This document shows positions 15,789 through 23,621 of a DNA stretch of 64,000 bases, in pieces (position 1 is the stretch's first letter; each line of letters starts with the position of its first letter). This stretch comes from an uncultured Prevotella sp. (GTDB lineage Bacteria > Bacteroidota > Bacteroidia > Bacteroidales > Bacteroidaceae). The position numbers were made by a program, and so were the translations under genes. The stretch covers positions 1 to 64,000 of the forward strand of contig CAJOIW010000007.1 in the NCBI GenBank assembly GCA_905234845.1. Direction: 5' to 3'. The notes beneath the pieces are model-generated. The model saw only the letters and a list, made by a program, of their open reading frames with translations. It was not told the DNA's origin and ran no database searches.

Positions 15789-18700
15789 TCAAATGTCTAT
15801 TTGTCCGCCTTTACTTTTATATATCGTCAAGAGTTGATAGTATTCGGCTGTGAGTTTCTCTGCGTATTTCTTATCAGTTCTTCCTGCTGTGCTAATGAGT
15901 CGTTCCATGATGGCTCGTTGTGTCATCACTTCATGCTCATAGCGCATTAGGCGCTCGGTGCTGAGTGAGAGGTACCACTCCATATATTGACGGGCATTCT
16001 TCCAACATGCGTCAATGTATTCCTTGGCCTTAACTTTCTGTCCAAGTAGCGAATAGGCTTCGGCCAAATCGGCATCACCAGAAAGGAAGTTGCGTGGTAG
16101 GTTATAGGCAGGGATAACCTGTTCCTGCTTTTGTAATACCTTGAGTGCTTTGGCAATCTTTTCTTTGCCTAAGGTTTCCTGGCCTGACTTGATGAGCGTA
16201 TCACCCTCGGCATAAAGTTCTTGTGCGAGTTGGGCAAAGAGGTGCCGATGTGTGATGCACAGGCGCGACACAGTTTGGTCGAGATATAGTCCTGGTTTCT
16301 CCAGCCCTCCCCACTTATAGCGGTTCATAAGATTGTTATAGGTCTTCTCGGTATCGAAGTTCTTTGTTCCTACGTAAGTGGTGGTGAAGGGTGTGATGCG
16401 GTTGGCCAGTCCCTCACAGACAAAGTTGTCGCCGAGATTCATATAGTTCTCTTTGCCTACAGTATAGGCTACGTAGATAGGACGTGTCCAGTTGGCGTTG
16501 GCTATGAGCTCGAGCATCATAAGATCGCCTTTGTAGAGTGAGCGGCGGCCTTCGAGCGAGATGACCATACGATCGGGGATAGAGTCGGTGGCCATGAGCA
16601 TTCCACTTTTGCGAACGGCTTCCTTGTCGATGGTCATGTAGAGTGTATCGGTAGGAATAATACGCTCTTCGGGATCTTCAGCGCGTACCCAGTATTTGAG
16701 AATGTTTTTTAGTTCAAATGGTTCATCACCATACTCTTTGCGGGCTTTTTCCGGATTAGTTTTGTAATAGTCAAGCACATCCTTCTCAAATTCAGGTTGT
16801 ACGGGAATGGCCTCGTTGGTACCAGAACAGTAGTCGATTCGTGGCCAGCTGATGGGTAGTGCGGGAGAGTCGTAGGCAGGACGTTTCATTTGGTCGATAT
16901 ACCAATCCACTTGCAGATAGCTGAGGTTGCACACACGTGCGTCGGTGCGGAAGCCTTCTACGTCTTGGTTGTACCATAACGGGAAGGTGTCGTTGTCGCC
17001 ATTGGTAAAGATGATGGGATTGCCCTCGTCTTGCAACGTCATCAAGTAATTCTGACCGAAGTCGCGGCACATGTACCTTCCGCTACGGTCGTGGTCATCC
17101 CAGTTTTGTGATGCCATTTGTATAGGCACGAGTAGCGTGAGTACGGCGAGTACCGATGCCACAATGGTCTCGTTAAGCTTAAGGTATTTCTTAGCAAGAT
17201 CAATAAGTGCTGCCACACCAATGCCACACCAGATAGCAAAGGCATAGAAAGAGCCTGCGTATGCATAGTCGCGTTCGCGCGGTTGTTGCGGAGTTTGGTT
17301 TAGATAGAAAACGATAGCCAAGCCTGTCATGAGGAACAGGAAACAAACTACCCAGAACTGCCGAATACCACGCTGTCCGCGCCATGCTTGCCAGAACAAA
17401 CCGATGAGACCGAGTAGCAGGGGCAGGCAATAGTAGACGTTATGCCCCTTGTTCTCTTTTAGCTCATCGGGCAACTTCGACTGGTCGCCCAACATGGCAT
17501 TGTCAATGAAGGGAATTCCTGACAACCAGTTACCGTGTTCCAATTCGCCATTGCCTTGAATGTCGTTTTGACGACCAGCGAAGTTCCACATGAAGTATCG
17601 CCAGTACATGAAATTACACTGATAGGAGAGGAAGAAACGGATGTTCTCCATAAAGGTGGGCACTTTCACCTGTACCATCTCACCGTTTCCACGGTCATAC
17701 TCCGAGATATTTCCTTCCACACCTCCCATCCAGTCTTCGTAGGCTTGGGCATACTTCTTATCCCACATGCGGGGGAAGAGCATGTTTTTAGCATAGACAT
17801 ATTTGTCCTTGGTGGTGACGATGAAGTAAGAGTCTTTCTCATCAGCAGATTTCTTTTCGCGCTGTTGCCATACAGGTGCGCCTTCCTTGCGTTCGGGAAC
17901 CAGATAATCGCCGCTGGGAACAAAATTTACGTCGGAGGTATATACTTGTCCGTAGAACAATGGACGGTCACCGTATTGGTCGCGGCTGAGATAGTTGCCC
18001 AACGTGAAGATGTCTTCTGGTGAGTTCTGATCCATTGGAGGATTGGCTGCTGAGCGTATCATGATGAGGGCATAGGAAGAGTATCCTATCATAAGCATGA
18101 GCAGACAGAGCAGGGTGGTATTCTTTAGACGTGCTGAAACGAGAGATATCTTCTTTTTCGCTTCGGTGCGCTTATATCCGAGGACAAACCAAAGTGCAAC
18201 CAACACGATGAGACCGATAATTGCAGCAGACCAGCCGTAACCGTAGAATGGTATGCCCAACATGGCTATAGAGAGCAGGAATGCGATATTCTGACGTGTC
18301 TCACTCTTATTGGTATAGGTTTCAAAGATAGCCCATATAACGATGAGTACCAAAAGAGCGACATAGACGTAGAGACCCGTGTTGAATGGCATACCGAGCT
18401 TGTTGACAAATAGCAGTTCGAACCATCCACCCACGGTGATAATGCCTGGAACGACACCGTAGAGCACAGCGGCGACAATTATAAATGATACTGCCAAGGC
18501 AATGAGCGAACCCTTCAACTCAATCTCGGGATATTTACGATAGCAGTATACGAGTACGATGGCTGGGATGCAGAGTAGGTTCAATAGGTGGACACCAATT
18601 GATAATCCCGTCATATAGGCAATGAGCACGAGCCAACGGTCACTATGAGGCTCGTCGGCATGGTCTTCCCATTTGAGGATAAGCCAGAAAACAACTGCCG

Positions 18701-19160
18701 TGAAGGCCGACGAATAGGCATAAACCTCACCTTCTACCGCACTGAACCAGAAGGTGTCGCTGAAGGTGTATATGAGCGCGCCGACCATACCACTGGCCTC
18801 AATAGCAATGAGTTTAGCCGTTGTCAGCTGGTCCCAATCTTTCAAGATGAGTTTTCTGGTAAGATGTGTGATGGTCCAGAACAGGAACAAGATGGTTGTT
18901 GCGGAGAGCAGGGCACTCATGATGTTGACCATCTTGGCTACTGTAGTAGGATCGCTGGCAAACTGAGAGAAAAGATTGGCCGTGAGCATGAAGAATGGTG
19001 CGCCTGGTGGATGGCCCACTTCGAGGCGGTAGCCAGTTGTGATGAATTCGGGACAATCCCAGAAAGATGCTGTAGGCTCAATGGTGGAGCAATAGACGGC
19101 GGCAGCTACAAGAAAGGCTACCCATCCGAGAATATTGTCCACAAGTCTGTACTGTTTCAT
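15789..19160 (-). CDS. DUF2723 multi-pass membrane protein (putative glycosyltransferase)
   Basis: The 1123-residue protein starts with a signature typical of DUF2723 (SFWDCPEFITTGYRLEVGHP with PGAPFFMLT), which resembles the loop of protein O-mannosyltransferase-type GT-C enzymes. About 12 hydrophobic helices fill the first 650 residues. A soluble C-terminal region follows, with a second conserved part (NGDNDTFPLWYNQDVEGFRTD) and helical repeats to the end. Transfer of sugar from a lipid carrier to periplasmic protein or glycan is inferred from the GT-C resemblance; I know of no defined substrate. It heads the operon that continues to DUF5686. Confidence 0.88.
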   Translation of the reverse strand: MKQYRLVDNILGWVAFLVAAAVYCSTIEPTASFWDCPEFITTGYRLEVGHPPGAPFFMLTANLFSQFASDPTTVAKMVNIMSALLSATTILFLFWTITHLTRKLILKDWDQLTTAKLIAIEASGMVGALIYTFSDTFWFSAVEGEVYAYSSAFTAVVFWLILKWEDHADEPHSDRWLVLIAYMTGLSIGVHLLNLLCIPAIVLVYCYRKYPEIELKGSLIALAVSFIIVAAVLYGVVPGIITVGGWFELLFVNKLGMPFNTGLYVYVALLVLIVIWAIFETYTNKSETRQNIAFLLSIAMLGIPFYGYGWSAAIIGLIVLVALWFVLGYKRTEAKKKISLVSARLKNTTLLCLLMLMIGYSSYALIMIRSAANPPMDQNSPEDIFTLGNYLSRDQYGDRPLFYGQVYTSDVNFVPSGDYLVPERKEGAPVWQQREKKSADEKDSYFIVTTKDKYVYAKNMLFPRMWDKKYAQAYEDWMGGVEGNISEYDRGNGEMVQVKVPTFMENIRFFLSYQCNFMYWRYFMWNFAGRQNDIQGNGELEHGNWLSGIPFIDNAMLGDQSKLPDELKENKGHNVYYCLPLLLGLIGLFWQAWRGQRGIRQFWVVCFLFLMTGLAIVFYLNQTPQQPRERDYAYAGSFYAFAIWCGIGVAALIDLAKKYLKLNETIVASVLAVLTLLVPIQMASQNWDDHDRSGRYMCRDFGQNYLMTLQDEGNPIIFTNGDNDTFPLWYNQDVEGFRTDARVCNLSYLQVDWYIDQMKRPAYDSPALPISWPRIDYCSGTNEAIPVQPEFEKDVLDYYKTNPEKARKEYGDEPFELKNILKYWVRAEDPEERIIPTDTLYMTIDKEAVRKSGMLMATDSIPDRMVISLEGRRSLYKGDLMMLELIANANWTRPIYVAYTVGKENYMNLGDNFVCEGLANRITPFTTTYVGTKNFDTEKTYNNLMNRYKWGGLEKPGLYLDQTVSRLCITHRHLFAQLAQELYAEGDTLIKSGQETLGKEKIAKALKVLQKQEQVIPAYNLPRNFLSGDADLAEAYSLLGQKVKAKEYIDACWKNARQYMEWYLSLSTERLMRYEHEVMTQRAIMERLISTAGRTDKKYAEKLTAEYYQLLTIYKSKGGQIDI

Positions 19161-19236
19161 GTATCGTTTTTTCTATTGATTATTCTTAATTCTAACGCGG
19201 CACGCCACGTGCCCTACATTTAATACTTTAATTTTG

Positions 19237-19270
19237 CAAAGATAATACATTTTCACCGATACCGTGCAAA
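19237..19270 (-). promoter_or_regulatory. Promoter of the DUF2723 operon
   Basis: TATCTTTG (19237-19244) has a TTTG 22 nt upstream on the minus strand (19267-19270), one base longer than the usual spacing. The expected leader is about 70 nt. A small 6-bp hairpin, GGCACG / CGTGCC (19199-19213), lies within it. Confidence 0.55.
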
Positions 19271-19309
19271 ATGCCCCTCTCTCTTAATATTATTTAGCAA
19301 AATCGTGGG

Positions 19310-19762
19310 TTAGAAGAGAAGAGAAGTGCCGTAGACAAGTAACACATAGCGTAGGAATTTTCCTGTGGTGATACTTAGAAATGTAACAGGAATATTGGCT
19401 CGCATCAATCCGAGAACAATAGTGATGGCACTTCCAAGCAGTGGGAGAAAGGCGAAAAAGCCCATCCATGCGCCATGTCCGCTAACAAAGCGTGTGGCTC
19501 GGTCCAAACTTTCTTGCTTCACATGCAGATATCGCTCTATCCATTCAAACTTCCCTAAGCGTCCGATACCATAGTTCACCACAGAGCCGAGTACGTTTCC
19601 TACGGTCCCGAAGATGATGAGTTGCCACGCGTCAAGCTTTGCGGCCAATAGTGCCAGCATAATGGCCTCACTCGAAAAGGGAAAGAACGAGCCAGCCAGG
19701 AAAGCTGCGACGAGCATTCCCCAATAACCCCAGTTTATGAGAATGTCGGTAAGGAAATCCAT
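19310..19762 (-). CDS. YqaA/DedA-type membrane protein
   Basis: The 150-residue protein is a small member of the SNARE-associated (VTT/DedA) superfamily, closest to YqaA. It has the hallmark FPFSSEAIMLALL, the glycine-rich GNVLGSVVNYGIGRLG and RFVSGHGAWMGFFAFLPLLG with the conserved re-entrant loop. Four to five helices are expected. Members move lipids such as undecaprenyl phosphate or phosphatidylethanolamine across membranes, but this one is not assigned. Its start overlaps the upstream gene by 28 bp. Confidence 0.85.
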   Translation of the reverse strand: MDFLTDILINWGYWGMLVAAFLAGSFFPFSSEAIMLALLAAKLDAWQLIIFGTVGNVLGSVVNYGIGRLGKFEWIERYLHVKQESLDRATRFVSGHGAWMGFFAFLPLLGSAITIVLGLMRANIPVTFLSITTGKFLRYVLLVYGTSLLF

Positions 19763-20676
19763 AAGTTGACAATCGCCAGTGCAAAGGCAAGCAGCGTGAT
19801 GGCGATAAAGGCAATATTCGTAATCTTAGTTCGTGTGAGGGCAAGGAAATGACCGATGATGGGTGCGGTTATTATGGTAATAATGCGTAGCAGGAAATCG
19901 GCATGTATAGGTTGGAGTACGACAAAGATGATGCTGAAAACATTGAGGATGATGAGCAACTCGTAGAGCATCTGTGTGCGTATCTTGTCGTAGTGCTTTT
20001 GGCGCAGGAAGTGTATGGTACCTATTATCGATAAACCAAACAGGAATGCAAAGGAGAGCAACGTCTTGGTATCGGTTGGCCATGAAGCGAAAACCGGCTC
20101 AAAATGAGTCAACGACATAAAATGGGTTGCCAGAAAAGTAGTATTCTCTGTGTAGAAAAGCCATGCTGTGGCAAGCCAATAGGGTGTTATCAGACCCAAT
20201 AATGACGCGACAAAAGTGCGCAGACCGCCTGCTTGAAGTTTTGTGAATAGAAGTATCCACAGTAGGGGTACAAAGAAGAGTACCTGCACAAACATCATGC
20301 TGGCAATGCCTATGGCGAAGAAGGCGTAGAAAGTCCAACCGGTGGCAGTATGGTCTTGATAAGCCCTAAATAGGCATAATAACATCACTATGAAGCATAG
20401 CTGTACGAGAGAGCCAGAAAGTGACGGGTAATAACCTGTTGATATGATTGAAAGTACAATAAAAGCACATGGAACCATACCGCTGTAGATACGGATAAGC
20501 GCATTATCATTGCTCCATTCACCTATTAAAAGCGTGGAAATAGCAATGCAAACAACTGGCAACCAGATGTCGTGCCCTTGCATAAAGTAGGCTCCTACAT
20601 ATAGGAGCACACAAATAGATGCTACGACGGGAAGCGTGAAACGGCTGCACGCAATTATATTTTGTAGTCTTTTCAA
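19735..20676 (-). CDS. Multi-pass membrane protein, 313 residues, unknown function
   Basis: At least nine hydrophobic helices run through the whole length with short loops (SSICVLLYVGAYFMQG-like start, LLFTKLQAGGLRTFVASLLG in the centre). It resembles the poorly characterised DUF6427-type Bacteroidetes membrane proteins, but no motif settles this. It shares a 28-bp overlap with the DedA-type gene, so the two are coupled, which suggests a joint envelope or lipid role. Confidence 0.7.
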   Translation of the reverse strand: MKRLQNIIACSRFTLPVVASICVLLYVGAYFMQGHDIWLPVVCIAISTLLIGEWSNDNALIRIYSGMVPCAFIVLSIISTGYYPSLSGSLVQLCFIVMLLCLFRAYQDHTATGWTFYAFFAIGIASMMFVQVLFFVPLLWILLFTKLQAGGLRTFVASLLGLITPYWLATAWLFYTENTTFLATHFMSLTHFEPVFASWPTDTKTLLSFAFLFGLSIIGTIHFLRQKHYDKIRTQMLYELLIILNVFSIIFVVLQPIHADFLLRIITIITAPIIGHFLALTRTKITNIAFIAITLLAFALAIVNLWISLPTFS

Positions 20677-20757
20677 TCTTTTATGTTTAAAGCTGGGTGA
20701 TGGGTGATGATTGACAAGGGTACGGAACTATCCGTCCCCCATCATCGACACCTATCG

Positions 20758-22029
20758 CTAATCCAAGTCTCTCCCGAGGTCGGTGCGGAAATATTTGCCG
20801 GTGAACTTAATTTTTTCAGCCTCATGGTAACTTTTTCCCAAAGCGTCTGCCCTGGTTGTTCCATAACTTGAGACGGCGATTACGCGCCCTCCATTAGTGA
20901 CAATTTGTCCGTCTTTCATAGCCGTTCCTGCATGGAATACAACAGCATTACTCACATCATTGAGTCCACTGATGGGGTAGCCTTTCTGATATGTTTGCGG
21001 GTATCCCCCAGAAACTAACATCACGCTGGCTGCAGATCGGTCATCGAAGACAACCTCACGTTTGTCGAGGTCGCCGTCTTTTATACCTTCGAATAAATCG
21101 ACAATATCGCTTTTCAACCGTAACATCACACTTTCCGTCTCGGGGTCTCCCATACGGCAGTTGTATTCTATCACCATGGGATTGCCTTTTACGTTAATGA
21201 GACCAAAGAAGATAAACCCTTTGTAATCAATGTTTTCCTCCGCTAATCCTTCAACTGTTGGTCGAATGATGCGATTTTCCACTTTTTCCATCCACTCTTT
21301 GGTTGCGAAGGGCACAGGTGAGATGCTGCCCATGCCACCTGTGTTCAATCCAGTGTCGCCCTCACCTATGCGTTTATAGTCTTTCGCTTCGGGAAGAATC
21401 TGATAGTGTAGGCCGTCAGTCAGCACGAAAACCGAACACTCGATGCCGTCAAGGTATTCTTCGATGACAACTTTGGCCGAGGCATCGCCAAACATACCAT
21501 TGAGCATGGCTTTGAGTTCTTGTTTGGCTTCGTCGAGCGTGGGCACGATAAGTACGCCTTTTCCTGCACACAGGCCGTCGGCTTTGAGGACGTAGGGTGG
21601 GGGAAGGGTTTCCAAAAATGCCAATCCTTCCTCCAGCTGGTTGCCGTCAAAGGTCTGGTAACGGGCAGTGGGGATGCTATGCCGACGCATGAACGCTTTT
21701 GCAAAGTCTTTGCTTCCCTCAAGCTGGGCACCGGCTTTCGATGGTCCGATTACCGTGATGTGTGCAGTTAGCGGGTCGCTTTTCAAGTCGTCGCTGATAC
21801 CTTTAACCAGTGGGTCTTCAGGACCTACGACCACCATGTCAATATTTTCGGTTGTACAAAAAGCCTTGATAGCTTCAAAATCGTCAGCTTTCATGGCCAC
21901 GTTCTTGCCACATTCCGCTGTACCTGGATTGCCAGGGGCAATGAAAAGTTTCTCTGTTTGGGAGCTTTGCGCGATTTTCCAAGCAAGCGCATGTTCACGC
22001 CCCCCGCTACCTAAAAGCAGTATTCTCAT
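20758..22029 (-). CDS. purD: Phosphoribosylamine-glycine ligase
   Basis: The 423-residue protein is a full-length GARS. The N-domain starts [20 protein letters not shown]. The ATP-grasp core has [20 protein letters not shown] and [15 protein letters not shown]; the Mg-binding part has [17 protein letters not shown]. It joins phosphoribosylamine and glycine with ATP in purine synthesis. Its ATG overlaps the stop of the SH3 lipoprotein gene by 4 bp, so it is transcribed behind that gene. Confidence 0.97.
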   Translation of the reverse strand: MRILLLGSGGREHALAWKIAQSSQTEKLFIAPGNPGTAECGKNVAMKADDFEAIKAFCTTENIDMVVVGPEDPLVKGISDDLKSDPLTAHITVIGPSKAGAQLEGSKDFAKAFMRRHSIPTARYQTFDGNQLEEGLAFLETLPPPYVLKADGLCAGKGVLIVPTLDEAKQELKAMLNGMFGDASAKVVIEEYLDGIECSVFVLTDGLHYQILPEAKDYKRIGEGDTGLNTGGMGSISPVPFATKEWMEKVENRIIRPTVEGLAEENIDYKGFIFFGLINVKGNPMVIEYNCRMGDPETESVMLRLKSDIVDLFEGIKDGDLDKREVVFDDRSAASVMLVSGGYPQTYQKGYPISGLNDVSNAVVFHAGTAMKDGQIVTNGGRVIAVSSYGTTRADALGKSYHEAEKIKFTGKYFRTDLGRDLD

Positions 22030-22502
22030 GGCACAATCTTATTAGCACTCATGTAGCCCAAGTAATTGCCTCGTGTGTCGTAGACTTGTACCCATCCGTT
22101 GCGCACCAGCCGTCCACTATAGAGAATGGGGCTGCCATCTTTTACCTTATTCATAATAGCATATCCTGTTCCAGGGCCTGACCGGGCATTGGTGTAGCCA
22201 CCTTCACGAATGACGTGGGCAAAGCGTGTGCCAGGAACGTCGACCACCACGGTCGATGTCTGTGCAGGCTTTTTCTTGGCCTGAGCCTTCTTGGCCTCGT
22301 CGGCAGCAATGATGGCCTCGGCACGGTCGAGCTTCTCCTGTATCTCACGCTCTTTTTCCAACTCGGCCACTTTCTTCTCGGCAGCCTTGTCAATCATTTC
22401 CTGCAACTCGGCATCGTCTTTTCCACTTTTCTTTGGCAGACAGCCATCCAGTGCTGTACTCAGTAGCACAGCGCAGGCACATGTCATCATCAGTTTTTTC
22501 AT
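22026..22502 (-). CDS. SH3-domain lipoprotein with coiled coil
   Basis: The 158-residue protein has a signal sequence ending in the unusual lipobox ALDGC, then a strongly charged Glu/Lys/Ala coiled coil (about 28-80). A bacterial SH3 domain follows ([20 protein letters not shown], then [20 protein letters not shown]). Such domains often bind peptidoglycan, and a periplasmic wall-binding role is inferred. It is the first gene before purD; the pairing with a purine gene may be incidental. Confidence 0.85.
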   Translation of the reverse strand: MKKLMMTCACAVLLSTALDGCLPKKSGKDDAELQEMIDKAAEKKVAELEKEREIQEKLDRAEAIIAADEAKKAQAKKKPAQTSTVVVDVPGTRFAHVIREGGYTNARSGPGTGYAIMNKVKDGSPILYSGRLVRNGWVQVYDTRGNYLGYMSANKIVP

Positions 22503-22564
22503 ATTCTCTTGCTGTTATAAAGGGTTTATGTTAATCTTTTGTCGTTATGTCTTAATTTGTGATG

Positions 22565-22596
22565 CAAAAGTAGCATAAAAAATCCTTTCCGCCAAA
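22565..22596 (-). promoter_or_regulatory. Promoter of the SH3 lipoprotein-purD operon
   Basis: TTTG (22593-22596) is followed on the minus strand by 20 nt and TACTTTTG (22565-22572), a full match to the Bacteroidetes consensus. The leader would be about 55 nt. Confidence 0.8.
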
Positions 22597-22639
22597 TCTT
22601 TTTAATTGATATTTGACAGAAGTTTAGTTTCAGCAAAAT

Positions 22640-22670
22640 TTTGATAAATAGAAAATATAACGTAAATTTG
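22640..22670 (+). promoter_or_regulatory. Promoter of the GNAT gene
   Basis: TTTG (22640-22643), 19 nt, then TAAATTTG (22663-22670). Transcription should start near 22677, 15 nt before the ATG. It is divergent from the purD operon promoter, with 43 bp between the two -33 elements. Confidence 0.8.
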
Positions 22671-22691
22671 TAACCGATAAAACGACGAACG

Positions 22692-23195
22692 ATGACCTAC
22701 GACATCCGACATGCCACTCCTGCCGACGTGCCAGCCTTGTTGCAACTGGCCGAGGCTGCCCGTGGCATTATGCGACAGAGCGGCAATCCGACGCAGTGGG
22801 CTAACGGCTACCCGAAGGCCGAAGACTTCATGCGCGACATCGACAGGCACAGCAGCTTTATTGTGCTCAGTGGCGACGAACCCGTCGGGACCTTCGCCTT
22901 CCTTCCCGGTCCCGAACCCACCTACGCACAGATCTATGAGGGAGAGTGGATAGACCGCGAGCAGCCCTATCATGTCGTTCACCGCATAGCCAGTCGGCCC
23001 GAGGCTCATGGAGTGATGCGGGCCTTGCTCGACTATTGCTTCTCCCACTCGCACAACATCCGAATCGACACCCATCGCGACAACACCATCATGCGACATC
23101 TCTTGCAGCAGTTCGGTTTCACCTATTGCGGCATCATCTTTCTTGCCAACGGCGACGAGCGACTGGCCTATCAAAAAATAAAGTTGAAAGTCTAA
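22692..23195 (+). CDS. GNAT-family N-acetyltransferase
   Basis: The 167-residue protein fits the GNAT fold: RHATPADVPALLQLAEAARG at the start, a central beta region (SSFIVLSGDEPVGTFAFLP) and a C-terminal part RIDTHRDNTIMRHLLQQFGF typical of the acetyl-CoA-dependent fold. The usual Q/RxxGxG/A loop is degenerate (RPEAHGVMRALL). The substrate is unknown. It is G+C-rich compared with the following restriction genes and is followed closely by the YjbR gene. Confidence 0.85.
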   Translation: MTYDIRHATPADVPALLQLAEAARGIMRQSGNPTQWANGYPKAEDFMRDIDRHSSFIVLSGDEPVGTFAFLPGPEPTYAQIYEGEWIDREQPYHVVHRIASRPEAHGVMRALLDYCFSHSHNIRIDTHRDNTIMRHLLQQFGFTYCGIIFLANGDERLAYQKIKLKV

Positions 23196-23226
23196 AAACT
23201 AAAAACTGAAAACTAAAAACTAAAAA
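23192..23226 (+). repeat. 7-bp tandem repeat in the GNAT-YjbR spacer
   Basis: Five units of CTAAAAA (one CTGAAAA) run from the GNAT stop directly into the ATG of the next gene, so the last A of the repeat is the first base of the start codon. Confidence 0.9.
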
Positions 23227-23567
23227 TGAACATCGAACAACTGCGTGACTTTGCGCTCTCACTCTCCGACGACATCGAGGAACGCTTCCCCTTCCAGAAG
23301 TTCAAGGCGGCAAACGGTATCCTCGTGTTCTATACCTGCGGCCATACCTTTTTATATATTGACGTCGACAATTTCGAAACCATCACCGTCAAATGTCAGC
23401 CCGACCGCATCGTTGAGCTGAAAGAACATTATGATGGTATCATGCGCCCCGTCAACTTCAATCCGAAATACTGGATAGGCATCCGCGTCAACGACGTGCC
23501 CGACGACCTCACCCTGCAGCTGGTCCGCAACTCCTTCGCTCTTGTCAAAGCCAAATACCAGAAATAA
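23226..23567 (+). CDS. MmcQ/YjbR family protein
   Basis: The 113-residue protein matches the YjbR/MmcQ family. It starts with IEQLRDFALSLSDDIEERFP and contains FKAANGILVFYTCGHTFLYIDVDNF. The C-terminal part has RPVNFNPKYWIGIRVN, followed by the final helix NSFALVKAKYQK. The fold is CyaY-like and is described as DNA-binding by homology only; no enzymatic role is established. It is convergent with hsdR, 55 bp away. Confidence 0.85.
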   Translation: MNIEQLRDFALSLSDDIEERFPFQKFKAANGILVFYTCGHTFLYIDVDNFETITVKCQPDRIVELKEHYDGIMRPVNFNPKYWIGIRVNDVPDDLTLQLVRNSFALVKAKYQK

Positions 23568-23621
23568 CCGCCAGCCTGCAACTGCCAAGGAGAGTATTTA
23601 GACATATTGAAGAGGCTGCAC

